From assembly GCA_046349915.1 (NCBI GenBank), contig JAXMBL010000003.1:1240001-1304000 (forward strand): a stretch of DNA of 64,000 bases. Direction: 5' to 3'. Below, piece by piece: positions 7,613-16,762 of this stretch. The DNA comes from CAIXSC01 sp046349915. GTDB taxonomy: Bacteria > Planctomycetota > Planctomycetia > Pirellulales > Pirellulaceae. Numbering within the stretch: position 1 is the stretch's first letter; each line of letters starts with the position of its first letter. The notes beneath the pieces are model-generated. The model was not told where the DNA came from. It saw only the letters and a list, made by a program, of their open reading frames with translations, and ran no database searches. The position numbers and the translations under genes are program-made.

Positions 7613-8898
7613 GGCGTGGATGCCGCGAGCGCCGCGCGGGCGGCGCGGTGCTGAGGTTCGATGCGTAGAATACTCAGCAGCCAGCCGCGCGCATCCGTCT
7701 CCCGCCCCTGCTCACGCAGCAACATCGCCGCTTCGTACCGTAAGTCGGCGTCTTGCGGCGACTCGATCAACTGCCGAGTGACTTCATGGAGTCGATCGGA
7801 TTTTCGACGCAGGTCCGCGTGGATCTTGCGGTGATGCTCGGCCTCGGGCGCTCGCTTCGCGAGTTGATAGGCGCGAGCGAGGGCGAAGTGTAGACGTCCG
7901 TGACTGGGGTCTTCGTCAACCAGCGGCGCCAGTCGCGCGATCGATTCCTCATAGCGTCCGGCGGCCAAGTCAAGTTCCCCGAGTTCCACTTGAACCGTGA
8001 TGCGTTGATCTCGAGGCAACTTTCTCTGAGCCAATTCCTGAAACTGCTCGCGAGCTTCGGCGGTGCGTCCTAACCGCCGTAGGCAGGCTCCCCGCCCCAG
8101 GCCCAACTCGGCGGCAAATTCCTCCTCATCGACCTCGTCGGCCCGGAGAACCTCGGAGTGTGAGGCCGCGTCGAGTTTTCGTTGCTGGGCGGCCAGCGTT
8201 TCGTACTGTTCCAAGGCCTCGGGGACGCTGTTTTGCTCTAGTAGCGCCTTGGCGTATCGTAGTCGAGCGGTGAGGTGCTGAGGGGCGAATTCCAGGATTG
8301 TGCGATACTCGTCGATGGCGCCTGGCAAGTCCCCTACGCGTTCGCTGATGGCCGCCTTCAGTAGTCGCGGCCGGGCGGCCGTTTTCTTCCACTCCGACCA
8401 AAACACCAAGCTGCGCCACGCTTCCTTGAGTCGATAGGACTTGATGTATCCTTCCGAGATGGCCTGATAAAAGTCTTCCGCCAGCAGATCGCTGGCGCCG
8501 TCGCGCATCAATCGAGACAAGAGCGATTCGGCGGCTTGTGTATCGCCGCGTCGCGCGGCGAGCAAAGCGCGTTGTTGAGCGAGTTCAAATTCGGGCCAAC
8601 CGTATCGAGCCGCGCTGGTCAGGTACTTCTCGGCCAATAAATCAGAGCCGCCGCGACGATGTGCGACGGCTAGTAAGAAATGCACGTCCCCCCGCGGGCC
8701 GCGCCAGCGGTCAAGCTGTTCGAGACCCACGCGAGCCTGCGCGACATTTCCCGCTTCCAAGGCGGATTGGGCCGCATCCATTCGCCAGACAAACCAAGCC
8801 TCCGATGCTACCCAAAAGACCAGCCAACTGACCGCTCCGCCCGCGACGACGAAAGTCGCGAGGCGTAACGGCGATTGCGAACGAAAACTGGCAGCCAT
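7609..8898 (-). CDS. Membrane-anchored TPR protein
   Basis: A 429-residue protein with an N-terminal transmembrane helix (residues about 13-36, LATFVVAGGAVSWLVFWV) followed by TPR repeats through to the C-terminus, including RLRYAKALLEQNSVPEALEQ, GACLRRLGRTAEAREQFQEL and RLHFALARAYQLAKRAPEAE. First gene of the TPR/CRTAC1/TPR set; it ends with a 4-nt ATGA overlap into the CRTAC1 gene. The final 60 residues (ESPQDADLRYEAAMLLREQG and following) resemble the C-terminal block of the other TPR protein at 4451-5767 (DAPQDANLRFRLGQTALALG), suggesting the two arose by duplication or share a partner. Confidence 0.82.
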   Translation of the reverse strand: MAASFRSQSPLRLATFVVAGGAVSWLVFWVASEAWFVWRMDAAQSALEAGNVAQARVGLEQLDRWRGPRGDVHFLLAVAHRRGGSDLLAEKYLTSAARYGWPEFELAQQRALLAARRGDTQAAESLLSRLMRDGASDLLAEDFYQAISEGYIKSYRLKEAWRSLVFWSEWKKTAARPRLLKAAISERVGDLPGAIDEYRTILEFAPQHLTARLRYAKALLEQNSVPEALEQYETLAAQQRKLDAASHSEVLRADEVDEEEFAAELGLGRGACLRRLGRTAEAREQFQELAQRKLPRDQRITVQVELGELDLAAGRYEESIARLAPLVDEDPSHGRLHFALARAYQLAKRAPEAEHHRKIHADLRRKSDRLHEVTRQLIESPQDADLRYEAAMLLREQGRETDARGWLLSILRIEPQHRAARAALAASTP

Positions 8899-8950
8899 CG
8901 GATGCCTGTCGACTCAGTCGGGGAGAATTGTCGGAGGCCTGGGAGCGAAA

Positions 8951-9415
8951 CTAATCGGTCAGATCGAAATTCGCTTCGCTAGTTCCCGCAGCGACATCCG
9001 CCGTGAGGCCACTGGAGTTGGGATTCTGATATTTGGTAGGGAGCGAGGGTTTGGCGGCGGCGTTCCGCTGTTGCATCATCTTTTGCTGCATCTTCTGCAT
9101 GTCTTCCGGCTTCATGCTGGTGGCGTCGCCGCTGACACCTGAGTTGGTCTTCGTGACTCCCACCAAAGCCTTGCCCAGGGGAGCACCCGGGTTGCCATTG
9201 GTAACTAAAGTATAGACCCCGGAAGCGTCCGTCGAGCCAACGGCCATCTGGCCATTCTCGTATTGGAACGTCACGACCGCACCATCCACTGGCTGGCCAT
9301 TGTATTTCACGGTGCCCTTGACTTGGCTAAGCGGAGGGCCTCCATCGCCACAGCCGACCAATGACGCAAATGCCAACAAGACGCCAAACGTCCATGAACG
9401 ACGAACCAGTACCAT
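8951..9415 (-). CDS. Lipoprotein with carboxypeptidase-regulatory-like beta-sandwich
   Basis: A 154-residue lipoprotein. The ATG at 9415 is preferred over a TTG at 9427 because GAGAG lies 7 nt upstream of it. Residues 5-22 form a signal with lipobox SLVGC, so it should be lipidated. The following domain (VKGTVKYNGQPVDGAVVTFQ, then SGVYTLVTNGNPGAPLGKAL) is the transthyretin-like carboxypeptidase regulatory fold very common in planctomycete lipoproteins. A Met/Gln-rich stretch (EDMQKMQQKMMQQRN) interrupts it. It lies downstream of, and in the same direction as, the DUF1559 gene, a frequent planctomycete pairing. Function unknown. Confidence 0.8.
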   Translation of the reverse strand: MVLVRRSWTFGVLLAFASLVGCGDGGPPLSQVKGTVKYNGQPVDGAVVTFQYENGQMAVGSTDASGVYTLVTNGNPGAPLGKALVGVTKTNSGVSGDATSMKPEDMQKMQQKMMQQRNAAAKPSLPTKYQNPNSSGLTADVAAGTSEANFDLTD

Positions 9416-9536
9416 GGGTGCTCTCAAAAAAGCGGAGGAATGAAGGGGAAATGGGCTGCAAACTACCCGTTAATGGCATGAAAACGCTGTGCCAGTACGA
9501 TTGCTCACTGGCTCAAAACACTCACTGGCGAACAAC

Positions 9537-9562
9537 GACGGACCAGCGTGAGCTGGTCCGTT
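9537..9562 (-). terminator. Hairpin downstream of DUF1559 gene
   Basis: Perfect 10-bp stem ACGGACCAGC / GCTGGTCCGT with a 4-nt loop, 35 bp after the stop of the DUF1559 gene. On the minus strand it is followed by CGTTGTTCG, a weak U-tract. A partial terminator would let some transcription continue into the lipoprotein gene. Confidence 0.5.
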
Positions 9563-9595
9563 CTTGATTTTACGCTCAGCAGAGACGCTTGGACG

Positions 9596-10594
9596 TTAGT
9601 AGTTACCCACGGGATTGCCGTCCCAACGGCCGCCCAATCGCTGATAAGTGCGGTAATCGATCGTCTGCGAAACGAATCGAGCACTGCCATCCACCAGCAA
9701 GAACTGAGCGCCGCCGGGGTGTCGCGAACGGAATCCCCACGAGTAGTTCCAGTTGTTCGGATTGCGGCAGTTAGGGTTGGATGCCTTCATCGACGGTGGG
9801 CAGGTGGTGAAGTCGTTCAACGGAACCGACGTCGAGGCGTGGGCATTACCCATGCCGTTGTAATTCCACCAGCCACCAGTGTGATCGTGGCATTGATTCA
9901 GAATCTCGCCGACGAAGAACACGTTCGACGTACCATCCGTGACGTTGGAAATGCTGATTTTTGGCCCGAGTCGACCGAACATGCCCGAGATTTGCTCAGG
10001 CGACGTTGAGTTGCCATGGTCGGCTCCTCCCTGCACGCCTTCGTAATGCACATCCGGCGTCATGTAGATGTCGCAACTCGACGAAGCCGACGGGGTGCGC
10101 TGTGATCCCAGACTTCCAGTGTAACTGGTCTGGGCGTAGCCATCACGCGAACGCAAGCCTGGATCCGAAGGGCAGAATGCGTAAGGCACGTTCACTTCAC
10201 GAGCCCGCTGATTCGGATTGGATGGCGACGGGATGATGCTCTCATACCAGATTCCGCCGTTGTTGGGAGACGCGCCCGGCTTATCCTGGGCGTAGCAGGC
10301 GTCATACAAAGCGCCCTGTTCCGCAAATGGCAGAATCTGCACCTGCCAACCAACTTGCGGGTTGCCCCAATTGGCACCGGCGGGGGGGAATTGTTGGTAT
10401 GTGTCGTGGTAGTTGTGCAACGCCAACCCGTACTGCTTCAAGTTGTTATTGCAGCTAGTGCGGCGAGCTGCTTCGCGAGCGGCCTGAACCGCGGGGAGTA
10501 ATAGCGCGACGAGCACGCCAATGATGGCAATGACGACCAGGAGTTCCACGAGTGTGAACCCGGAGGCGCGTCGTTGATTAAGACCAATTTTCAT
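9596..10594 (-). CDS. DUF1559 domain protein with type IV pilin-like N-terminus
   Basis: A 332-residue secreted pseudopilin-like protein, from the ATG at 10594 with AGGAG 11-15 nt upstream. The prepilin cleavage motif and hydrophobic helix are at the N-terminus (RRASGFTLVELLVVIAIIGV), followed by the DUF1559 hallmark AREAARRTSCNNNLKQYGLA. The C-terminus has the family signature RHPGGAQFLLVDGSARFV. DUF1559 proteins are greatly expanded in planctomycetes and are thought to be fibre or surface components processed by a prepilin peptidase. The length is usual for the family. Upstream of the lipoprotein gene with a hairpin in between. Confidence 0.95.
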   Translation of the reverse strand: MKIGLNQRRASGFTLVELLVVIAIIGVLVALLLPAVQAAREAARRTSCNNNLKQYGLALHNYHDTYQQFPPAGANWGNPQVGWQVQILPFAEQGALYDACYAQDKPGASPNNGGIWYESIIPSPSNPNQRAREVNVPYAFCPSDPGLRSRDGYAQTSYTGSLGSQRTPSASSSCDIYMTPDVHYEGVQGGADHGNSTSPEQISGMFGRLGPKISISNVTDGTSNVFFVGEILNQCHDHTGGWWNYNGMGNAHASTSVPLNDFTTCPPSMKASNPNCRNPNNWNYSWGFRSRHPGGAQFLLVDGSARFVSQTIDYRTYQRLGGRWDGNPVGNY

Positions 10595-10720
10595 AAACTT
10601 AAGGGCTCCTAAAGGGACGGTAAAAAGCAACGCCGAGCGAAAACACGGCGATAAGACGCAGTTATCAAATCGTTAAGGTAGTGCAAAGACTCATTATTGA
10701 CAATACTTTCGGTTAGCGAA

Positions 10721-12406
10721 TCAGCGGCGATTCTGCCAGATTTGCAGACGCGAGGTTTCAGAACGACTCTGAAGCAGAAAAACGCCCAGAGCGGCGTCTA
10801 AGTCGCCGTCCCCGTCGTAGTCTCCCAACTCAATCGTCGAGCATTGATGCTCCCCTTGAGTTATGGAATGTCGAATGAACTCGCCCGGCTTGGTTTGTTC
10901 CAGCAGAATGAGCGAGTCCGCAGACTCCAGCGGCGGCTGTCCCTTGACTTCGCGTGGTAGAAAAGCAGCAGCGAGGATGTCCAGGTCGCCGTCTCCATCC
11001 AAGTCGCCCGCCGTCGCTCGATAGGCGCCGGCTAGATGACCCAACCAGTGTTTGCGGAAATTCAGCTCCCCAAGGTTCTCCCACCACTGCACGCCGTGGT
11101 AGGGTTTGACGAGCTGGCTGTCGAATGTATCTCCATTGGTGGAAAGGAGATCCATGTCGCCATCTCCATCCAGGTCGATCACTTCCAGTCCGCTCGAGCC
11201 AAACGCCGGATCCTCGGGGCCCGCGAGTACTCGAGTCGCAAACTTCCCGTCGCCTTGGTTGAGGTGGACAACGATTTCCTCATAGTGCTGGCTCATTAAA
11301 GCCAGCACATCAAGGCGTCCATCGCCGTCCAGGTCGAGGATCGGAACATCGATGGCGCCAGCTCGCGGGTCGAGCACGTGTTTTTTCAGTCGGCGTGTTG
11401 AGCCGGAGTCGTTCTGGTTCTCAAACCAATGCAGTCCGCCCGATTGCCGCCAGCCAAATTCTGCAACGACCAAATCCAAGTCGCCGTCGGAATCCAAATC
11501 CGCGGGCTGCACATTAGCTACTCGTCCAAGTCCCTCGATCAAGACCAGGGTCTGCCAGCTGGGACCAGGCGTCTGTCGCAACCAGACGACTCGGCCCCGC
11601 AGGTGATCGGCTGGTTCGAAACTGCCCAAATCGGCGACCAGCAGGTCCATCAAGCCATCGCCATCCCAATCGCAAGCCGCTGACCGACAGGGGTGATTCA
11701 GCTTTGCCAGAAGGGTCTCCTGCGTTGAATCGCTGGTCGCCTGCTGTTGGGATGGATCGATCAGCAAGTTGGGGCGACACCAACGAACGCCGCCGTCGCG
11801 CATGTCGCACAAGACCAATACCGGAGGAGAGCCCGCAAACAGTGAGTGGCTCTTCACTTCCGCAGTGGCGGGAATCTGCCCGAGCTGGGTGGGGAGCAGC
11901 GGTCGGACGCCAAACTTGGAAGGAAAGGGACGTGGCGAGGTTGGGGGGGGAGGAAGGGGGAGTTTTGTCGGCGAACGGGACTGAAAATAGGCAACCGCCG
12001 CTTCTTGCGGCGGAACGACGAGATCATTACGCCCCGAGTCAAAGTAGCGGTTGTAGCCGAGTTGGATTTCGTCGGGCCAGGCGAAGCTCGGAAAAAAGTC
12101 CGCCTGAGGCAGCCGATGGCAGTCTCCGCAAAACAGTTCGATCGAGCGGTCATGCTCGCCGGAAACAGCATGCGTCCCCGGCCCCGAGTCGACGACGGAC
12201 GAGGGGCGGACGCTGGGAGTGGAAGGAGCGACAGGTTGAGTGGTGTCCACCTCTGACGCCGCTCGTTCGCAACCGACGAGTAGCAAGAGCCAGCAGAGTC
12301 CAGGCCAAGGGAAACGAACTATCTCGGTTCCGACGACACAACCACGGGCGGTAACGGAATCGCAACGTCGGGCGGGATTTCGGCGACTTCCAGCTGCTTT
12401 TCGCAT
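10721..12406 (-). CDS. VCBS-repeat lipoprotein with CxxCH motif
   Basis: Exported VCBS/FG-GAP propeller protein. The lipobox is clear (LCWLLLLVGC), followed by a Pro/Ser linker and FCGDCHRLPQ, a CxxCH motif that in this family sits before the propeller and may bind haem c or a metal. At least six DxDxDG repeats follow (DWDGDGLMDLLVAD, DLDSDGDLDLVVAE, DLDGDGRLDVLALM, DLDGDGDMDLLSTN, DLDGDGDLDILAAA, DYDGDGDLDAALGV). The start is unresolved: no ATG/GTG/TTG lies close before the signal. The ATG at 12406 gives 561 residues but overlaps the upstream gene by 88 bp and leaves a 35-residue n-region; a non-standard start near 12320 is possible. The frame is open further upstream only as a shadow of the Cys-rich gene. 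Confidence 0.8.
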   Translation of the reverse strand: MRKAAGSRRNPARRCDSVTARGCVVGTEIVRFPWPGLCWLLLLVGCERAASEVDTTQPVAPSTPSVRPSSVVDSGPGTHAVSGEHDRSIELFCGDCHRLPQADFFPSFAWPDEIQLGYNRYFDSGRNDLVVPPQEAAVAYFQSRSPTKLPLPPPPTSPRPFPSKFGVRPLLPTQLGQIPATAEVKSHSLFAGSPPVLVLCDMRDGGVRWCRPNLLIDPSQQQATSDSTQETLLAKLNHPCRSAACDWDGDGLMDLLVADLGSFEPADHLRGRVVWLRQTPGPSWQTLVLIEGLGRVANVQPADLDSDGDLDLVVAEFGWRQSGGLHWFENQNDSGSTRRLKKHVLDPRAGAIDVPILDLDGDGRLDVLALMSQHYEEIVVHLNQGDGKFATRVLAGPEDPAFGSSGLEVIDLDGDGDMDLLSTNGDTFDSQLVKPYHGVQWWENLGELNFRKHWLGHLAGAYRATAGDLDGDGDLDILAAAFLPREVKGQPPLESADSLILLEQTKPGEFIRHSITQGEHQCSTIELGDYDGDGDLDAALGVFLLQSRSETSRLQIWQNRR

Positions 12407-12894
12407 TCGGCACACAAGTCTTCCACGACCCATTTGTAACTGGGGAGCTTCTTGGTCACCGTCTTTTTCATCAGTTTCGCGCGAGTATGCAATCTGGCAT
12501 CGCAACTCGGAATCCAGTCGGTCCACACGAATTTCTTGGCCTGAGCGCAGGGAGCTTGCGTATCCTCTTCGTCGCAAACCCACTCGGTCTGCTTGCAGCC
12601 AGGTCGACTGGGCCCCGGAATACAGAAATCCTCTTTCTTGCTCCCCCAGCAGACGATCGTCACCTTTTTTTCCTCGCAGACGAGGCGACAAGTCTGCTGG
12701 CACTCGGCGGCTCGACCGCAGCGAGCGCACTTTGGGCAGCCAGCGTCCCCTGCGAAAGCACTTGTAATCGGACCGTAATTGAAAACAGTGGCGATTCCCA
12801 ATGTGGCGAGCAACGCGGTTACGAGCGATATCGCCGTCGCCCCATCGCGACCGCGGCCGGCGTTCGGCGCCGCGGAAGTAAAAGTCTGAGGCAT
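12319..12894 (-). CDS. Cys-rich exported protein of planctomycete type
   Basis: A 191-residue protein with an N-terminal hydrophobic segment (residues about 22-48, ISLVTALLATLGIATVF to ITSAFA) probably removed after export. The mature part has about 16 cysteines in paired patterns: CPKCARC, CQQTCRLVC, VCWGSKKEDFC, GPSRPGCKQ, CAECEKQ. I recognise the arrangement, with its CWG..EDFC.PGPS.PGC core, as a recurring hypothetical family of planctomycetes; no function is known to me. The cysteines could form disulphides or bind metal. It lies between the porin gene (upstream, 21-nt gap) and the VCBS lipoprotein gene (downstream, abutting or overlapping), suggesting one transcript. Confidence 0.8.
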   Translation of the reverse strand: MPQTFTSAAPNAGRGRDGATAISLVTALLATLGIATVFNYGPITSAFAGDAGCPKCARCGRAAECQQTCRLVCEEKKVTIVCWGSKKEDFCIPGPSRPGCKQTEWVCDEEDTQAPCAQAKKFVWTDWIPSCDARLHTRAKLMKKTVTKKLPSYKWVVEDLCAECEKQLEVAEIPPDVAIPLPPVVVSSEPR

Positions 12895-12915
12895 GCAAGG
12901 ACTCCCGATCCAGGG

Positions 12916-14616
12916 CTACCAGTTGAAATCGAAACGCAGAGCGAGAATGTCCGACTGAGTGGCGCCGAAAGTGGTTTGCTGGGTCGTATAGGGATGAATC
13001 CAGTCAAACATCACGCGGGTACGATCGCTCCAGTACCAGTTCAAGCCCACCGTCAGGTCGTTGTATTGGCCGCGTTCCACGTCATCGAGGTTGAGCGTGG
13101 ACCAGCGTGACTTGACCTCCCAGGCGCCGGGGCTCCAGCCGCCGGGGACAATGAAGAAATTCGAGTATGGCGAGTTCCGTGCGAACTGGGCTCCGTGCTG
13201 CCCGAAACGTTCGTAAACGCGGTTCTCGCCCGTCAGAAAGTAGCTAATGTGGGCATAGGCGCCGGTGAGATTCGCCGAGTTGCCGGCGGTCATTTGGACG
13301 CTCGAAACGAATGCTTCGCTCTGCACGGTCACTCGTCCCCAGACCACAGCGAGCTCGAGATTTCCAGTTGTGTAGTCGGACGCAGCCAAGACTCCGCTAT
13401 CAATCAGCCGCGGCCCCTCGTGGATCTGCGGACGAGCTCGAAAACGCACGCGGTCGTCTTGATCGTCGGTGCGAAGGACTCCTACGCCCGTGTGGATGAC
13501 ATATCTGCCATTCGAAGGTTCGTCGTAATAGGGAATCCAATTCAGGCGGCCGCTCAAGCGATAGCCTTGGTTGTCGTCGATGCGTTCTTTGATGCCATCG
13601 CCAATACTGTCGAGGAAAATCCCGTAGGCCCAGGATATGCTCTTGTCTTCGGTCGAGTTGTAAATGGCCATGCCAACTTCACGGTCGGCTGAGAAGACTC
13701 CCTGGGTCGGAATCGAACGCTCCATGAAGATGTTATTGGTGTCGTTGGTGACTTGTTCGAGGCTGAACGGGACGAAAAAGTTGCCGATGCGAAAGCGACC
13801 CAGGCCGGGGATTTCGTTCATGCTGAAATAGGCGTCCTTGACATCAGGCGACATGATGATGCCCGGTAGGTTCTCGCCGATCGTCTCCGGTTCCAACGTC
13901 AATTGGAGGCGGAAATCGCATATCCCGTAGCCAGTGCCATCGGCGACCAATCGCAACCGTCGAAATTCAAAGTAGTCCTGATCGCCAGTGATGGCGGGAG
14001 AGGCTTGAGCCCAGTTGATCAAATCAAGCTGAACGTGGCCGGCCAACTTTACGGTCCACTTTTCTTGAGACACGTCGACCCATTCGCCTTCAGCCGGCGC
14101 GGCCGCATTTTTTGGTGGAGTTGGCGTCGGCTGTCGGCGTTCAAGTTCGTCGAGCCGATGGAGAACCTCATGCCATTCTGGGGTGGGATTGTTTGTCGCT
14201 TCTGCACTAGGCGTCGAAAAAGATGTTCCCGATGTTGGAAGGGGAAGTGGAACCGTGGCGGCTGCATCGGACGCAAGTTCAGGGCGAGATTCGACCAGGC
14301 GTTGCTTGAGCCACTCGATTTCCGCCTGCTGCCGCGCCAGGCGTTCTTCGATCGTTTCTGGGCGCGGAGCGCTCGACTCAGGATTGGACGCAGTGTACGC
14401 CGATTCCGGGGACGCCTGTGGCGGGCTGGTTGGGACTTGCGCGAAAGTGTTCGAGTGGAGAAGGTTCGCTAAACCCGCCGCGAAAAACAGTAGAACGGCT
14501 CGCAGCCAACAGCTGCCAAGGCGGGGCTGTAAGTGCGCGGTCAGGCGGGAGAGTCGGCCACGGGGATCAGGCAATAACTCGCCTACAATCGCGGCGGGAT
14601 TTCGTAGCGTGGCCAT
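12916..14616 (-). CDS. OprP/O-type outer-membrane porin
   Basis: A 566-residue beta-barrel porin; the ATG at 14616 is preferred to a TTG two codons upstream. A signal sequence (WLRAVLLFFAAGLANLL, cleavage near NTFAQV) is preceded by an unusually long basic n-region of about 35 residues. A short coiled coil follows (about 88-105, ETIEERLARQQAEIEWLKQR), the usual periplasmic stalk of planctomycete porins. The barrel begins near VKLAGHVQLDLINW and shows the phosphate-selective-porin pattern YFEFRRLRLVADG, RIGNFFVPFSLEQ, and ends in an aromatic residue (ALRFDFNW), the normal outer-membrane insertion signal. Function: anion or solute uptake. First gene of the porin/Cys-rich/VCBS run. Confidence 0.88.
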   Translation of the reverse strand: MATLRNPAAIVGELLPDPRGRLSRLTAHLQPRLGSCWLRAVLLFFAAGLANLLHSNTFAQVPTSPPQASPESAYTASNPESSAPRPETIEERLARQQAEIEWLKQRLVESRPELASDAAATVPLPLPTSGTSFSTPSAEATNNPTPEWHEVLHRLDELERRQPTPTPPKNAAAPAEGEWVDVSQEKWTVKLAGHVQLDLINWAQASPAITGDQDYFEFRRLRLVADGTGYGICDFRLQLTLEPETIGENLPGIIMSPDVKDAYFSMNEIPGLGRFRIGNFFVPFSLEQVTNDTNNIFMERSIPTQGVFSADREVGMAIYNSTEDKSISWAYGIFLDSIGDGIKERIDDNQGYRLSGRLNWIPYYDEPSNGRYVIHTGVGVLRTDDQDDRVRFRARPQIHEGPRLIDSGVLAASDYTTGNLELAVVWGRVTVQSEAFVSSVQMTAGNSANLTGAYAHISYFLTGENRVYERFGQHGAQFARNSPYSNFFIVPGGWSPGAWEVKSRWSTLNLDDVERGQYNDLTVGLNWYWSDRTRVMFDWIHPYTTQQTTFGATQSDILALRFDFNW

Positions 14617-14712
14617 TTGCAACAGTGCTTCCCTGGGGAGGACGAAGGTGCGACAGGCCGAGCCGCCGGGGTTCGGTCTGGCGCGTTCTGTAGGTTGCCT
14701 CCCGTGGACGGG

Positions 14713-16311
14713 TCAGCGCTGTGTCTTGCGTGCGGACTTCTTCTGGGATGTCGATTCTGCTGGTTCAGTGGGTTTCGCGTCCTTCGACGCACTCTTCGCC
14801 GGCTCGTCCTTCTTATCGGGCGCAGGAGTTGGTTCCGGGTCAGTGAGGAATTGGACGGAGGCGACGAGCGGGCGATCAATGTCGGCAAAGCGGTCGACCA
14901 AGTTCGACTCGAAAGTGAAGACCATGGCCAGACGCTGGCCTTGCTCGTTCGAAACGTGGTAGTAATTCCATTGGACGGCGAGGTCAGACGCTTCGCCGAC
15001 GACGCTCGCACGCAGCACTCGCAGCCCGTCGTCCGTCTGGGCTTGCGACGCCTCGACGAACTGGCGGAAGTTCTTCCCGAGAGATTGTTTGATGTCGTCC
15101 TGCAACTCTTCGAGAGGCAGTTGTTTGCCGGGCGCGAGTGCGGGGAGTCGCGAGAGATTGCATTGAGCGATCAGGTCGCCGCGATCGACCAGTCTCAAGA
15201 CGGTCAGGTCATGCCGGTTAAGCATGACTCGCCAACGCCGGTCCAGGAGCGCACGGAAACGTCCTTGCGTCGACTCATACTGAAGCAAGGAACTCCCCGA
15301 TTGGTATTCAAGCGGCAGGGAGGCGAGCAGTTGCGGCGTAAGTTGGGCGGTCGACGCCGCACGGCGAGTCGCAACTTTGACCTGAGTGGTTGTTTCAAAA
15401 CCAGGTTCGGCGTGTCCAATCGCCCGGTTTTCCTTGATGCCTAGTGCGAGCCAAGTGAGTAGTTGTTCGCGTAGGTCGACGTTGAGTTTGCCTTGCAGGT
15501 CGATGTCGGTGGAGATGCCTCCCACGGCGCCGCTGACGGGCCCTTGGAACGTGACGAGTGCGACAGAATCAGTGACGCTTTTCAGGGTCGCAGTTACCGA
15601 GCTTTCACTAACGGCTTCCAGCCAGAGCAGTCGAGCCAGTGTGGTGTCGGAGATTTTCCAGGTCTCCCCGATGGCCACGGCAGCGACGGGTAGTAGTTCG
15701 GCGAGTTCGTCGCTGTTGCCAGGCGCCTGGAGGAGGTCCAGTTCGTCGCGAGTGAGTGGGCCAAGCGGGCTGTAAAGCGTGACTTGTTCGCCTTCGCGGT
15801 GGATCGCGACGACTCGACGTTGATCGGTGAGTTGTGTGGGGAAAGAAGTGTTGCCGACTTGGAGTTTCGCTTCGGCTTTGGCGTAATGCCGCACGGGTGT
15901 TTCGTTCGCGGCCGTCGATTCTTCGTAGGCGAATTCCGCGGCCACCTGCACGGGGCGACGGGCCACTTTTTGGCCGTCGGCATTCAATTTCAAGTCGCCC
16001 GCGGCTTCGATCTTGAGGCTGACTTGCCGCACCTCGCCCGGCGCTCGCGGCGATTTCAGCGTGAACTTCTCGGTCGACGGGGCTTTGTCGGCCGCTTTAC
16101 TCGCGCTCGCTGCGGGGGAGTCGGCGAATGTGGGGGCGGCGAACGCGGCGGTCGCGAGTGCCGAGCAGGCGGACAATTGACGCAGGAATTGTCGCCGTGA
16201 GGACCGACAGAGAAGCCAAGCGGGGGGCGAAGTCGGGGCCGGCGATTCCGGCAAGGGGGGGAGGGGCCTCGAGCCTGGGGTAAAGAAAGCGGGGCGGCGA
16301 GCGAAACTCAT
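14713..16311 (-). CDS. Tat-exported protein of unknown function
   Basis: A 532-residue protein. After a Pro-rich start, residues about 38-62 carry a twin-arginine signal (SSRRQFLRQLSACSALATAA), indicating folded export. The mature region is mainly beta (KFTLKSPRAPGEVRQVSLKI, VAEFAYEESTAANETPVRHY), plus a conserved-looking SLGKNFRQFVEASQAQTDDG block. It ends in a Lys/Glu/Ser-rich tail (KKDEPAKSASKDAKPTEP) of low complexity. No catalytic motif recognised. The next gene downstream on the same strand is the porin, 96 bp away. Similar Tat-tagged hypotheticals occur in planctomycetes; I cannot assign a role. Confidence 0.7.
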   Translation of the reverse strand: MSFARRPAFFTPGSRPLPPLPESPAPTSPPAWLLCRSSRRQFLRQLSACSALATAAFAAPTFADSPAASASKAADKAPSTEKFTLKSPRAPGEVRQVSLKIEAAGDLKLNADGQKVARRPVQVAAEFAYEESTAANETPVRHYAKAEAKLQVGNTSFPTQLTDQRRVVAIHREGEQVTLYSPLGPLTRDELDLLQAPGNSDELAELLPVAAVAIGETWKISDTTLARLLWLEAVSESSVTATLKSVTDSVALVTFQGPVSGAVGGISTDIDLQGKLNVDLREQLLTWLALGIKENRAIGHAEPGFETTTQVKVATRRAASTAQLTPQLLASLPLEYQSGSSLLQYESTQGRFRALLDRRWRVMLNRHDLTVLRLVDRGDLIAQCNLSRLPALAPGKQLPLEELQDDIKQSLGKNFRQFVEASQAQTDDGLRVLRASVVGEASDLAVQWNYYHVSNEQGQRLAMVFTFESNLVDRFADIDRPLVASVQFLTDPEPTPAPDKKDEPAKSASKDAKPTEPAESTSQKKSARKTQR

Positions 16312-16762
16312 GGTGGCGGCTCGAAGCGGTCAGGGAAGGAAAGACGGTCGGCGAAAGACGACGGCCTGTAACGGTTCATCGGACAAAATGAACTCGTCCT
16401 TCAGGAACCTTGGCGGGGACTGAGAAAATTGAATGCCGATTGACGAAATGGCGCGAACTTTGCTGAACTATGGAGCGACTAAGAGATAGTCGATTGCCGC
16501 GGAACAGGTGTCAGCGGCGTCGAGCTTATCTCAAAGGCTTCAATAGCAAATGGTTACGTTCGAATATCGCCGTGCCTGATGAACTCAGCGGGCGGCAGCT
16601 GCGTACGGGAGTCGAGTAGGAAATGCGACTTTCTGTCGCAGCTTGGGATGATTCGCGCTGCACGGGATGGCAGGGCGTGGGGCGAAAAGCCGTGGAAGGC
16701 AAGAAAGGCGAGGGAGTGGCGCGGGCCACAGGAAATGTTCCTCGCATTTCGAGGGTGAGGTG
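16312..16762. other. Intergenic region between divergent Tat-protein and sigma-factor genes
   Basis: 451 bp with no recognised gene or repeat. A TTGACG at 16440-16445 could be a -35 for the sigma gene, but the best -10-like sequence downstream (around 16466-16471) is poor and over-spaced. A GAGGGTGAGG just before 16763 is the ribosome-binding site of the sigma factor gene and fixes its start. Confidence 0.5.

Noticed and set aside
12407..12898. 5' extension of the VCBS gene to 12898
   Set aside because: The extra 164 codons are Arg/Ser-rich and out of frame over the real Cys-rich gene, so they are a shadow.
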